64,000 nt of DNA, taken from an uncultured Flavobacteriales bacterium (GTDB taxonomy: Bacteria; Bacteroidota; Bacteroidia; Flavobacteriales_G; Salibacteraceae). The notes under the pieces are model-generated. The model was not told the DNA's origin and ran no database searches. It worked only from the letters and a program-made list of their open reading frames with translations. The stretch is taken from contig CAKZKD010000012.1 in the NCBI GenBank assembly GCA_937121175.1, positions 62,001 to 126,000 of the forward strand, given 5' to 3'. Below, one piece after another: positions 27,143-36,044 of the stretch (positions within the stretch are counted from its first letter, which is position 1; each line of letters starts with the position of its first letter). The translations under genes were made by a program, and so were the position numbers.

Positions 27143-27643
27143 ATGTCAAATAAAAAAATGAACCACATTCTTACTACCCTATCGATAATTCCTCTACTCT
27201 TTTTCTCCTGTAAGAAAAATACTATTGAAGGTGATATTATCAATAATTCAGCGTTAGCTGAAAGTCTGAGAGAAAGCCCTGAGTCTATTTCTGTCGGAGA
27301 AAACAACTTAACCTTAAGCACCTATTTATGGCGTGATTTTATGCCTGTAGCAGAGGAAAATGGCAGTAAAATGATGTGCGTAAATACGTTAGTGGATGGG
27401 GATAGCGTTGCCATTCCAAGTTCTATAACCTTAAAAAAACAGTACGTAATTCGGAATAGTGGAATCTGGACAGCCGACTATTCTGAAACTAAAAAAAAAT
27501 CCGATTATGAACTTGAGGGAAGCCTAAGAAACGGGCCTAAATGGGGTCCAGATATAGAAGTAGATGTTGTTTGCGAATTTGAACAATCGGGAATAACGTA
27601 TCGAGTTTTGGCTAGGTCGCAGGTGATTCATAAAACATCCTGA
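27143..27643 (+). CDS. Hypothetical lipoprotein
   Basis: 166 residues with a lipoprotein signal peptide and lipobox (IIPLLFFSCKK; Cys near residue 26). The mature part is predicted mainly beta and has no motif I recognise. It begins 22 bp after the right edge of the island, so the insertion sits directly in its upstream region and may have replaced or moved its promoter. Expression of this gene could therefore depend on read-through from hsdR. Confidence 0.7.
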   Translation: MSNKKMNHILTTLSIIPLLFFSCKKNTIEGDIINNSALAESLRESPESISVGENNLTLSTYLWRDFMPVAEENGSKMMCVNTLVDGDSVAIPSSITLKKQYVIRNSGIWTADYSETKKKSDYELEGSLRNGPKWGPDIEVDVVCEFEQSGITYRVLARSQVIHKTS

Positions 27644-27687
27644 AAAGAACAACGAACGTATTTTCACACTATCCTCACACCACTAAA

Positions 27688-27711
27688 TTTTGAATGATTG
27701 TTCATTCAAAA
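27688..27711. promoter_or_regulatory. Palindromic operator 1 upstream of the Cu/Zn permease
   Basis: Ten-bp perfect arms around a 4-nt spacer, with core TGAATGA-TTGT-TCATTCA. It shares the core with the palindrome at 27731-27750, centred 41 bp away. The core also contains TGAA-N6-TTCA, so either a TetR-like or ArsR/SmtB-like repressor is possible. Confidence 0.7.
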
Positions 27712-27730
27712 ACCCATATTAACCTACCAT

Positions 27731-27750
27731 TTGAATGATATTTCATTCAA
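27731..27750. promoter_or_regulatory. Palindromic operator 2 upstream of the Cu/Zn permease
   Basis: Eight-bp perfect arms, core TGAATGA-TATT-TCATTCA, same half-sites as operator 1. It lies ~90 bp upstream of the -7 box of the permease gene. No regulator gene is adjacent, so the cognate repressor must be elsewhere. Confidence 0.7.
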
Positions 27751-27837
27751 TACTAGTTTCTGTCATTGTAATGTTTTAATCCATTACAAAGTGTACACGA
27801 ATTGCAAGACTTAACACATTCTCAACCTCACTTCCAC

Positions 27838-27845
27838 TACCTTTG
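27838..27845 (+). promoter_or_regulatory. -7 box TACCTTTG of the permease gene
   Basis: Perfect TAnnTTTG match ending 4 bp before ATG 27850, which predicts a leaderless transcript. A TTG at 27812-27814 lies 23 bp upstream, slightly far for a -33 element. Confidence 0.5.
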
Positions 27846-27849
27846 ACCC

Positions 27850-29103
27850 ATGAATATCGTAACCCAATTTGGCAGTGAGTTTTGGTCCATATTTTTGGAG
27901 CTTGCTCCCTATTTAATTTTAGGATTATCGATTGCTGGGTTACTGGATTTATTTGTAAAACGCTCCTTTGTAGAGCGACATTTGGGAAAGAATAACTTCT
28001 CTTCTACCCTCAAAGCAGCCTTGGTTGGCATCCCTCTTCCTCTGTGTTCTTGTGGAGTAATTCCAACTGGAATTTCCTTCAAAAATCACGGTGCTTCGGA
28101 TGGCGCTACTATCAGTTTTTTAATCTCAACCCCCCAAACAGGAATAGATTCTCTATTGGTCACCTATTCCATGATGAACGGCCCCTGGGCGTTGTTTCGT
28201 CCATTGGTGGCATTAGTCAGTGGAGTACTTGGTGGTTGGCTGGGCACTTACATTAGTTCGAGTGAACCTCAAACACAGCCCCAATCACAATCTATTGATA
28301 ATCAGAATAATGAGCCAAGTGAAGAAGTTACGCAACAACCAACCTTCAAACGGTTTTATGAATACGCTTTTGTTTCGTTTCTTACCGATATTAGCCGACC
28401 ATTGATTACCGGAATTGCATTGGCTACGTGTATTACGTTGTTTATTCCCGATTCGATTTTTACGGAGTATTTATCCAGTCCGAACTTGAATATGCTTATC
28501 ATTTTGGTGGCCTCCATTCCACTCTACGTTTGTGCAACGGGTTCAATTCCTATTGGTGCTGCGTTATTGGTAAAAGGACTTTCTCCCGGAGCAGTTTTGG
28601 TGTTTTTGATGGCTGGACCGGCAACAAATGCCGCAACTATAACGGTTTTATGGAACGCCTTAGGAAAAAAAACAACGCTGCTGTATATAGGAGTAATCAG
28701 TTTTTTCGCATTGCTGTTTGGCTGGATAATGAACAACTACCTTCCTGCCGATTGGTTTCAGTTGTTGCCTATGGCGCACGGAGAACATCATCATCAACTA
28801 TTGCCCAATTGGCTGCAATACGGTTCAGCAGCTTTATTAATATTGCTATTGCTTAATGTCGAATTTAAAAAATTGAGAAGAACGTTTATGACAACTCAAA
28901 ACAAAACAGAAGGAACGTACAAGATTGAAGGCATGACTTGTAACCATTGCACCGCGAACGTTGATAAGGCATTGCGCTCAGTTGATGGCGTTGAACACGT
29001 TGAAATGTCATTAGAACACGGTACTGCTCAAGTAGTTGGTTCTGCAACCGCAGAACAGATTAAATCCTCAGTGGAAAAAGCAGGTTACACATTCGTTGGC
29101 TAA
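27850..29103 (+). CDS. SO_0444-family Cu/Zn efflux permease fused to an HMA metal-binding domain
   Basis: 417 residues. The permease part (UPF0718/ArsP-like) has eight or so transmembrane segments, with PLCSCGVIP (C66, C68) and ISTPQTGID in membrane positions that can bind metal. After a His-rich loop (HGEHHHQ) and a last helix, a C-terminal heavy-metal-associated domain follows with EGMTCNHCTANV (C364, C367). The family is thought to export copper or zinc; the HMA domain probably delivers or senses metal. Two matching palindromes upstream suggest metal-responsive repression (inference). Confidence 0.88.
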   Translation: MNIVTQFGSEFWSIFLELAPYLILGLSIAGLLDLFVKRSFVERHLGKNNFSSTLKAALVGIPLPLCSCGVIPTGISFKNHGASDGATISFLISTPQTGIDSLLVTYSMMNGPWALFRPLVALVSGVLGGWLGTYISSSEPQTQPQSQSIDNQNNEPSEEVTQQPTFKRFYEYAFVSFLTDISRPLITGIALATCITLFIPDSIFTEYLSSPNLNMLIILVASIPLYVCATGSIPIGAALLVKGLSPGAVLVFLMAGPATNAATITVLWNALGKKTTLLYIGVISFFALLFGWIMNNYLPADWFQLLPMAHGEHHHQLLPNWLQYGSAALLILLLLNVEFKKLRRTFMTTQNKTEGTYKIEGMTCNHCTANVDKALRSVDGVEHVEMSLEHGTAQVVGSATAEQIKSSVEKAGYTFVG

Positions 29104-29140
29104 GCCTGGTTGGTGAAATTAACTATCTCAAAATAGAAGT

Positions 29141-29515
29141 ATGAAAATAGATTTACTGGCTAAATTTAGCGTTACCAAGGAAGAGGATATTGAACAAAGT
29201 AGAGCCAAAATAGAAAGCCTTCTATTGGACGATGAAACTATAGAAATGGCCTACTCGCATACCCGCGACAAAGTTTGGTTTACCAACAAACGCATCATTG
29301 CCATGGACGTGCAAGGAATAACGGGGAGCAAAAAAGAATTCCGCTCTTTTCCGTACAAAAACATTACTTCATTTTCTGTAGAGACCGCAGGTACTTTCGA
29401 CGGTGATAGCGACTTTAAAATTTGGGTGAGCGGTGTTGGTGTTTTCGAAATCAAATTTTACAGAAAACTAGATATCAAAAAAATTGGAAAATACCTCAGC
29501 GAGAAGTTACTCTAA
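29141..29515 (+). CDS. Bacterial PH-domain protein
   Basis: 124 residues, no signal peptide. The pattern KVWFTNKRIIAMDVQGITGSKKEFRSFPYKNITSFSVETAG is typical of bPH/YokE-like PH domains (T-N-x-R-I ... P-Y-x-x-I-x-S). Such small proteins probably mediate protein or membrane contacts; no specific function is known. It stands 37 bp after the permease and may be cotranscribed. Confidence 0.85.
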   Translation: MKIDLLAKFSVTKEEDIEQSRAKIESLLLDDETIEMAYSHTRDKVWFTNKRIIAMDVQGITGSKKEFRSFPYKNITSFSVETAGTFDGDSDFKIWVSGVGVFEIKFYRKLDIKKIGKYLSEKLL

Positions 29516-29555
29516 GCTCGTTCTAAAAACGAGATCGCCAACTAACTGAATACGC

Positions 29556-29563
29556 TATATTTG
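29556..29563 (+). promoter_or_regulatory. -7 box TATATTTG of pyrR-pyrB
   Basis: Perfect TAnnTTTG match 9 bp before ATG 29573. The predicted leader is only a few nt, leaving no room for a PyrR-controlled attenuator in front of pyrR. Confidence 0.5.
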
Positions 29564-29572
29564 CTCCTTGAA

Positions 29573-30124
29573 ATGCAGAGCAGGACTATAATAGATAACA
29601 CTGGAGTCAACCTAACCATTACCCGTCTTTGCTATCAACTCATTGAAAATCACCAAGATTTTAATAATTCCATTCTAATTGCTTTACAACCTCGGGGTAT
29701 TTTATTGCTGGAACGGATTATTCAAAAACTAAAAGAAATAGACCACAATCTCAACCCAAAAACAGGTTCTTTAGACATTACTTTTTACCGCGATGATTTC
29801 CGAAGAGGTAGTACTCCACTCGTTGCTAGCGCAACCAATATGGAACACAGTATTGAAGGAAGACGCATTGTAATTGTTGATGATGTTTTATATACCGGCA
29901 GAAGTGTGCGTTCGGCGCTAGATGCTTTACTTGACTTTGGACGGCCTATTCAAGTAGAATTGTTGGTTTTTGTGGATAGAAGATTCAAACGGCATTTGCC
30001 CATTCAACCGGAATATATTGGTAGTAGGGTCGATTCGCTAAACTCCGAGCGTGTAATTGTGAATTGGGGACAAAAGGAAGGAAAAGACGAAGTTCAACTT
30101 TATACGATAGAAGGAAATGAGTAA
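29573..30124 (+). CDS. pyrR: PyrR-type bifunctional regulator / uracil phosphoribosyltransferase
   Basis: 183 residues from ATG 29573; a TTG at 29561 in the same frame overlaps the promoter box and is rejected. The PRPP-binding loop is VIVDDVLYTGRS, and the DDFRRG and R-R-F-K-R segments fit PyrR. In Bacillus the protein regulates pyrimidine genes by RNA attenuation; here no attenuator is visible and it may act mainly as an enzyme or through other targets. It overlaps pyrB by 8 bp. Confidence 0.92.
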   Translation: MQSRTIIDNTGVNLTITRLCYQLIENHQDFNNSILIALQPRGILLLERIIQKLKEIDHNLNPKTGSLDITFYRDDFRRGSTPLVASATNMEHSIEGRRIVIVDDVLYTGRSVRSALDALLDFGRPIQVELLVFVDRRFKRHLPIQPEYIGSRVDSLNSERVIVNWGQKEGKDEVQLYTIEGNE

Positions 30125-31052
30125 ATTAAGTGTAGAGCATTTAATTGGAATTAAGTCACTGAAAGAGAGTGATATTCAACTCATTTTTGAAACCGCCGAC
30201 AACTTTAAACAAGTCATTAATCGTCCTATAAAAAAAGTACCAACCCTTAGAGACATTACCATTGCAAATCTTTTCTTTGAAAACTCTACACGCACCAAGT
30301 TATCTTTCGAATTAGCTGAAAAACGACTTTCTGCAGACGTTATCAATTTTGCAGCAAGCTCGTCTTCAGTTAGTAAAGGTGAAACTTTGGTAGATACCGT
30401 AAACAACATATTGGCGATGAAAGTCGATATGGTGGTTATGCGTCATCCTAATCCAGGAGCAAGTGTATTCTTGAGCCAACGCGTTAACAGCAAAATTATT
30501 AATGCCGGTGATGGAGCGCACGAACACCCTACTCAGGCATTGCTTGATGCTTATTCGATTCGCGAAAAATTGAATGATGTTAATGGCAAAAAAGTAGTAA
30601 TCGTTGGTGATATTCTACACTCAAGAGTTGCAATGAGTAATATTTTTTGCTTGCAAAAACTTGGGGCTGAAGTAATGGTTTGTGGACCTCAAACTTTGCT
30701 ACCCAAGTACATCAAAGAGATGGGAGTAAAAGTAGAAACCAACCTAAAAAAAGCACTTCAATGGTGCGATGTAGCCAATATGTTACGCATACAAATGGAA
30801 CGCCTAGACATAAGTTACTTCCCTAGCTTGAGAGAATACACGATGCAATTTGGACTAACAAGTAAAATGTTAGATGAATTGGATAAACCCATCACAATAA
30901 TGCATCCTGGACCAATAAACCGTGGAGTTGAGATTTCTAGTTCAATTGCCGACTCCGAACAAGCCATAATTTTAGACCAAGTAGAGAATGGAGTTGCAGT
31001 AAGAATGGCTATTCTTTATCTTTTGGCGCAAAAAATTGTAAGACCTCAATAG
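30117..31052 (+). CDS. pyrB: Aspartate carbamoyltransferase catalytic subunit
   Basis: Catalyses carbamoyl phosphate + aspartate to carbamoyl aspartate in de novo pyrimidine synthesis. 311 residues with the carbamoyl phosphate loop FFENSTRTKLSFE, the HPTQALLDAY motif and the C-terminal HPGPINRGVE. All active-site motifs look intact. It shares an operon with pyrR. No regulatory pyrI follows. Confidence 0.97.
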   Translation: MSKLSVEHLIGIKSLKESDIQLIFETADNFKQVINRPIKKVPTLRDITIANLFFENSTRTKLSFELAEKRLSADVINFAASSSSVSKGETLVDTVNNILAMKVDMVVMRHPNPGASVFLSQRVNSKIINAGDGAHEHPTQALLDAYSIREKLNDVNGKKVVIVGDILHSRVAMSNIFCLQKLGAEVMVCGPQTLLPKYIKEMGVKVETNLKKALQWCDVANMLRIQMERLDISYFPSLREYTMQFGLTSKMLDELDKPITIMHPGPINRGVEISSSIADSEQAIILDQVENGVAVRMAILYLLAQKIVRPQ

Positions 31053-31078
31053 ATTACCATTCCTTCGTTGCCTTTTAT

Positions 31079-31086
31079 TATTTTTG
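31079..31086 (+). promoter_or_regulatory. Candidate -7 box TATTTTTG of the STAS gene
   Basis: Perfect TAnnTTTG match 27 bp before ATG 31114; the following GACC is shared with the box at 51314. Confidence 0.4.
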
Positions 31087-31113
31087 ACCGGCATCCACTA
31101 CACTATTAAAACT

Positions 31114-31482
31114 ATGAGTTTTAGAAAAGAAAATTTAGAGCACTGCACAGCAGTTTATGTTGAGACTGATAAGCTGAACGCCACAATATCTCCTGAACTA
31201 AAAAAAATGTTCACAGACTCAATGGAAGAAGGGAAATCGTCGAATTTAGTTTTAGATATTTCAGCGTGTAAATATTGCGATTCTAGCGGGTTAAGTGCAA
31301 TTTTAGTTGGTCACAGAGCTACAAAGAACAGCAACGGTCTTTTAGTTGTGAACGGAGCATCAGATATGGTTGAAAAGTTAATTCACCTTTCCAAGTTAGA
31401 TTCCATTTTAAGCCTAACCCCTACTTTCCCTGAAGCGTTAGACTTAGTAATGATGCACGAAATTGAAAAAGGGTTTGAATAA
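31114..31482 (+). CDS. STAS-domain anti-sigma factor antagonist-like protein
   Basis: 122 residues from ATG 31114 (an in-frame upstream codon at 31084 overlaps the promoter box). The STAS core NLVLDISACKYCDSSGLSAILVGHR includes the D-S-S-G turn whose Ser is phosphorylated in SpoIIAA-type antagonists. No kinase or phosphatase partner lies nearby. The next gene overlaps its end. Confidence 0.9.
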   Translation: MSFRKENLEHCTAVYVETDKLNATISPELKKMFTDSMEEGKSSNLVLDISACKYCDSSGLSAILVGHRATKNSNGLLVVNGASDMVEKLIHLSKLDSILSLTPTFPEALDLVMMHEIEKGFE

Positions 31483-32206
31483 AAAACTGAAATACTTCAT
31501 CGTGCCATTGGCATTTTTAAGTTGTACCCTTTTAGGGTTCGACGGTCTTACACAATGTACCCCTGACAATACTAAAACGGAATTTGGCGCATACGGCAGC
31601 TTAGGAAAAAACAAATTACCTGATGCTAAGTTAGATTCTGCATACGAAGAAGAATTGACCTTGGTTGTTCCAGCGAATATTATTGGGGTAACCGTTGACG
31701 AGGTTAAATTAAAAAGTGCTCCAACGTTATATACTGGGTTGAGTTATACATGTAACCCTACTTCTTGTGTTTTTCGAGGTGGTGCTAACGGCTGTATTAC
31801 CATTTCTGGTACACCAACTGTTAAAGGAGAAACGAACCAAGATTCTGTAAAGCTAATACTGACGGTCACACTTCTTAACCTAACGCCCTTTGACACAACT
31901 ATTTATGTAGATTTTAATATGCCAGATTCAACAACTTTGAATTTGTCAAAATCCAAAAACAAACAAATTTCCATTTTCCCAAATCCGGCTAACAATTCTA
32001 TTTCCATTTCAAATTTGAGTATTGCCAATTCGGAAATAAGTATCTCACTAACCGACCTAAATGGTAAGATGGTGCACAATGAAATGCTCCAACCCTTAAA
32101 CGCCCCAATTGAAGTTCCGACAGCTCACTTTGAGAATGGATTGTACATAATGAGACTGGAATACGATAACGAAGTGCTGGTTCGAAAAATTAGGATTCAG
32201 CATTAA
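31475..32206 (+). CDS. Secreted protein with T9SS sorting domain
   Basis: About 243 residues starting from TTG 31475 (MNKKLKYFIVPLAFLSCTLLG, a signal peptide); TTG 31463 is the alternative. Either start lies inside the STAS gene. The middle resembles a putative Ig-like segment with several Cys. The C-terminal ~75 residues (ISIFPNPANNSISISNL...GLYIMRLEYDNEVLVRKIRI) are a type A T9SS domain, so secretion by the type IX system is expected. It shares TAATG with RNase Z. Confidence 0.8.
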   Translation: MNKKLKYFIVPLAFLSCTLLGFDGLTQCTPDNTKTEFGAYGSLGKNKLPDAKLDSAYEEELTLVVPANIIGVTVDEVKLKSAPTLYTGLSYTCNPTSCVFRGGANGCITISGTPTVKGETNQDSVKLILTVTLLNLTPFDTTIYVDFNMPDSTTLNLSKSKNKQISIFPNPANNSISISNLSIANSEISISLTDLNGKMVHNEMLQPLNAPIEVPTAHFENGLYIMRLEYDNEVLVRKIRIQH

Positions 32207-33123
32207 TGACTCCATTTGAAGTTACAATTTTAGGTTCTAACTCTGCCGTACCCACTCCATCAAGACATCCGACAAGTCAGTTAATCAACATCAATCATCA
32301 CTATTATTTAATTGACTGTGGTGAAGGCACACAAATTCAAATGCGCAAATTTGGTATCAAATTTCAGCGCATAGAACATATCTTCATTTCTCATTTACAC
32401 GGCGATCATTATTTTGGGCTAATCGGCTTGTTAAACACCATGCATTTGCTGGGCAGAGAAAAACCACTTACCATACACGCTACCAAGATGTTACGGGAGA
32501 TAATCAACATCCAATTATCAGTTGCAAATACCAAACTGAATTACCCCATTCATTACAATTATTTAGAAGACAATAAGGAGTCAGTAATACTGCGAGATGC
32601 CAATGTGGAAGTAATTGCTACACCTGTTGATCATCGTATTCCTTGTTTTGGTTTTGTGTTTCATGAAGCTCAACGACCACTCAAATTGAACAAAGAACGT
32701 ATTCATTCTTTGCAACTTGGTGTAGAAGAAATAAAAGAACTCAAACAAGGAAGAGATATCAAGCGTGGTGGTGAAACCATTTTCGTTGAAACAGTTGCGG
32801 AACCCCCTGCTATAAGAAGAAAATACTCCTTTATTACCGACACAAAACCAAACGACTCTTACCTAAAGGTCATTGAAAATAGTGACCTACTTTATCATGA
32901 ATCGACCTTTATGGGTGATGCCTCGCTGCGTGCTATTGATACCTTTCACTCCACCAACTTGCAGGCTGCAACAATTGCAACTAAAACGAATTGTAAAAAA
33001 TTGGTGCTAGGCCATTTCAGTACCCGCTACACCAAACTAGAACCGATAAAAGAAGAAGCTAGAACTGTTTTCGAAAACACAGAACTCGCTATTGAAGGCA
33101 CTACGTTTAAGATTGAGAATTAG
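32206..33123 (+). CDS. rnz: Ribonuclease Z (tRNA 3'-endonuclease)
   Basis: 305 residues, beta-lactamase fold. The zinc motif HLHGDH is at 63-68, preceded by the family N-terminus TILGSNSAVPTPSRHPTSQ; LIDCGEGTQ, HRIPCFGF and the C-terminal LVLGHFSTRY are all present. It removes 3' trailers from tRNA precursors, which matters for tRNAs lacking encoded CCA. Its ATG overlaps the previous stop. Confidence 0.96.
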   Translation: MTPFEVTILGSNSAVPTPSRHPTSQLININHHYYLIDCGEGTQIQMRKFGIKFQRIEHIFISHLHGDHYFGLIGLLNTMHLLGREKPLTIHATKMLREIINIQLSVANTKLNYPIHYNYLEDNKESVILRDANVEVIATPVDHRIPCFGFVFHEAQRPLKLNKERIHSLQLGVEEIKELKQGRDIKRGGETIFVETVAEPPAIRRKYSFITDTKPNDSYLKVIENSDLLYHESTFMGDASLRAIDTFHSTNLQAATIATKTNCKKLVLGHFSTRYTKLEPIKEEARTVFENTELAIEGTTFKIEN

Positions 33124-33190
33124 TCAATTTAAAAAATCCGCAAAATTCAATTAACAAGTTGCGCAATTATCTCATTATCAGATTATTGAA

Positions 33191-33535
33191 TCAGTCTTCC
33201 CAAGACTCATCGAACTCCTCATCAATAAGCATCAATGCTTCGTTGAGTTCACCTAAAGTTTTGTTGTTGTTTTGTTCATTAGCAATTTTTCGACCTCTAC
33301 GATAAATCTGAATTGCTTTTTCGATTTGGTCGGTTTCTTCGTACAGTTTACCCAAAAGATAATAGGTTCCTAAATATTTAGGGTCAAAATCTGCGATAGC
33401 TTCTAATAACTCAATCGCTTTGGGTTTGTCACCGTATTTATTGTACTCCAGAGCAGCAGCATAATTCAAAAATGGATCCTTCGTATTCGTCGAAAGCATC
33501 TCCTTAATTAATTTTATTCTGTCCCTTTTTATCAT
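33191..33535 (-). CDS. Small tetratricopeptide-repeat protein
   Basis: 114 residues with about two TPR units: PFLNYAAALEYNKYGDKPKAIELLEAIADFDPKY and GTYYLLGKLYEETDQIEKAIQIYRRGRKIA. The acidic tail ends MLIDEEFDESWED. A cytosolic binding protein is likely. It lies 43 bp downstream of the patatin gene on the same strand. Confidence 0.88.
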   Translation of the reverse strand: MIKRDRIKLIKEMLSTNTKDPFLNYAAALEYNKYGDKPKAIELLEAIADFDPKYLGTYYLLGKLYEETDQIEKAIQIYRRGRKIANEQNNNKTLGELNEALMLIDEEFDESWED

Positions 33536-33578
33536 GACCTAAACTGAATGATAAAAGTAAAAATTTCTATGTTGAATT

Positions 33579-35828
33579 CTATCTTGAGAGGTGGTATTTC
33601 ACCCTTTTTATTGACGATTGATGTCGCTTAGAATGAAACGCATCTTTTATCAAGTTTTTCTCTAATTGAGTCAACTGCCAACTTAGTGGAATGTACCTAG
33701 TTGAGTTGATTTCTAATGGAAAATCGATAACTTCAATTTTAGATTTAATGCTTTTAGGCATGTTCAAAAACAAATCATCTTCGCGTAATCGTTGGGTATT
33801 AAACATGTTTTTATAGACATGATCAACCGGAGCCGTTATTGAATGCATCAAAGACTGGTATGGATCTTCTCTAATTTGCACCTCCTTAGGGCGGTCAAAT
33901 ATTCGAACAATGACCACATTTACTAACGCAGTGTCAATCCAATCTTGCATTGCATGAATGTATTGACTTGTGGAGAGTAGCCCATAATTATCGCGCAAAC
34001 CCGCGTCCATAACCTGGACCTGTGGATGAGTTGGTAAGAAAATATTGGGCAACACAAAAGGAAAGGTCGAATTCATTCTAAGTGCTGTGGTAAACCGCAA
34101 ACTATCGGCCCCTTGATTTTTGAAAAAAGTTTGGAAATCGACGAAATCAATAAAAGGAACAGCGCCACTTTTTTCGATGGTAGGTTTGTACATAAAATTT
34201 AGCGGGAAACTGGAAACCATCAACCTTCTTCCATCATTAATAATAGTAGGGCTTAGTAGCAAAAAAGGCAAATCACCATTCTCGGTAAAGCCTTTATAGT
34301 AACTCAGTGGTTTATCGAGCATATTTTGCGTATTTGCATTCAGTTCTTGCTCGAAAAAATAGGCCCTGTCTTTAAAAAATGACTGTCCATTTATTTCAAA
34401 TTTTCGCCATCTAAAAATATCGTTTACTACCCACGAAAACGAAAGGGAGTTGAGTAAATCCTTAGACAATAATTCGCCGTTTTTATCAATTCCTATGCTC
34501 ACATCCTGGAGGATTTTTTGTCTTAAATGCAATTCTCGATAAAATGAAGCACCAATCATTCCTCCCGAAGCACCAGCAATTAATCGAGTTTGGTTAAGCA
34601 AAGATTGTGGAGCAACGGAGTCTAATTTAGCTAGACAGTAATAAGACCAGAGCGCAGAACGAAGTCCGCCACCACTTGTATTGATAATAAACAGAGTATT
34701 CGATTTAGTTCTTGCCTTCCAAGTATTTAGTGCTTTTATTTCATTAGTGAAACTCTTTTCAATTTGTTCTTTATTCAACAAAACATCTCGAATTTCCGCA
34801 TTGGTGTATAGCGCTGGAGTACCCGAATAATTTAAGCCGTAAGCCTTGTTTTCTTTTCGAAGTTCAGGGTGTTTCGAAAGTTCATTCATAAACAAAAACA
34901 GTACGACAAAGCCTAGAATACTCCAACCTTTCAACCAATTATGCAAGGCTCCAGAGAGCATTAATGTCATTGTAAAAAGCAACAATAGGCTAGCTCCAGA
35001 AGGGATTGCAAAAACAGCCGACTCCATAAAAACTCCAAGAAATACTAAGCTGGCTAATGCTCCTAATTCAAATAGGGATGCATTTAAATGGTTTTGCTGG
35101 AAAACTTTTTTAAGTGTAGCTCGATTGTAATGATCGCTACTTCTTGCAATTTTTACCTTAAAATCGCCCGACAAATAGGTTTCGATTTTCCAACCACTAT
35201 CTCGCTTCAAAAATTGATACCATTTGGTACTGCCATCAAAGAGCCTATTTAAAGGTTTGTACTTCACATTTGGTTCTAATTGTTTGGGTGCGATAAAAGA
35301 AAATATGCTCTTATTCGTTGAAAGAAAATACCAGTAACCTATCGTAAGAAAGGTTGAAATTCCAAGTACAAATCCTGTTACATGCAACAAGACTTTCCAA
35401 CTAGAAACCAACTCTTTATTTAACTGAAAATCAATTAAATGAAATAGGTAAAACCCCGAAAAAAGTAGCGGAATAAATGCGTTATTGAGGGAGTATTTAA
35501 GGAACGGCTTGCTAAGTGTAGCAATAAATGGAAAGCGATATCCAAACACGATATAACTAGAAATCTGAAAAGCCATAATGAACGATCCATAGGCTAACCC
35601 GAGAATAATATGACTTAGAAAATTTGAGGTACCTAAATATTCTGGATATAGCACCAAGTGGGGAATACCATATTTAGAAGCAAGCTGTCCGGAGGTTAGT
35701 CCAAAAAGAAGCAACCAAAAAACAATAAGCACATGACTTCGCTTAAGGTGCGCTAGAAGCAGTTGTATCGGAAAAAAGAACACCACACGCTGCACCCAGT
35801 ATCGGAATATGTGGAGTTTTCTTTCCAT
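33579..35828 (-). CDS. Membrane-anchored patatin-like phospholipase
   Basis: 749 residues. Roughly eight hydrophobic helices occupy residues 1-315, then a patatin domain: oxyanion hole TSGGGLR (384-390), nucleophile GASGG (Ser421), and the Asp of the dyad in VMDAGLRDNYG. Patatins hydrolyse acyl esters of phospholipids or glycolipids. The N-terminal membrane half is unusual compared with soluble bacterial patatins. Substrate is unknown; a role in membrane lipid turnover is inferred. Confidence 0.85.
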   Translation of the reverse strand: MERKLHIFRYWVQRVVFFFPIQLLLAHLKRSHVLIVFWLLLFGLTSGQLASKYGIPHLVLYPEYLGTSNFLSHIILGLAYGSFIMAFQISSYIVFGYRFPFIATLSKPFLKYSLNNAFIPLLFSGFYLFHLIDFQLNKELVSSWKVLLHVTGFVLGISTFLTIGYWYFLSTNKSIFSFIAPKQLEPNVKYKPLNRLFDGSTKWYQFLKRDSGWKIETYLSGDFKVKIARSSDHYNRATLKKVFQQNHLNASLFELGALASLVFLGVFMESAVFAIPSGASLLLLFTMTLMLSGALHNWLKGWSILGFVVLFLFMNELSKHPELRKENKAYGLNYSGTPALYTNAEIRDVLLNKEQIEKSFTNEIKALNTWKARTKSNTLFIINTSGGGLRSALWSYYCLAKLDSVAPQSLLNQTRLIAGASGGMIGASFYRELHLRQKILQDVSIGIDKNGELLSKDLLNSLSFSWVVNDIFRWRKFEINGQSFFKDRAYFFEQELNANTQNMLDKPLSYYKGFTENGDLPFLLLSPTIINDGRRLMVSSFPLNFMYKPTIEKSGAVPFIDFVDFQTFFKNQGADSLRFTTALRMNSTFPFVLPNIFLPTHPQVQVMDAGLRDNYGLLSTSQYIHAMQDWIDTALVNVVIVRIFDRPKEVQIREDPYQSLMHSITAPVDHVYKNMFNTQRLREDDLFLNMPKSIKSKIEVIDFPLEINSTRYIPLSWQLTQLEKNLIKDAFHSKRHQSSIKRVKYHLSR

Positions 35829-36044
35829 TTATTGTTTAATTGTTTGTAACGTAAATTCATGGTTTTCAGTATTCCTGAAAAAGAAGGGGTGTTATAAATA
35901 ATAACGCATTTTTATTGCGAGGGTTTGAGGTGATATTCGAAACCAACCAGCATAACACAACACGTTTCCGCATTTTATCCTGATTGTTGTACGAATTCGG
36001 ATTGACGCAACAAAGCTTTGCTCATTCAAAGAGAATATGAGGTC

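Noticed and set aside
29521-29573. A PyrR-binding attenuator before pyrR.
   Set aside because: The promoter box lies 9 bp from the pyrR ATG, leaving no leader in which an attenuator could fold.
34846-35130. Plus-strand open frame of 94 codons opposite the patatin gene.
   Set aside because: Antisense to a membrane-helix region of a real gene; composition gives no independent support.
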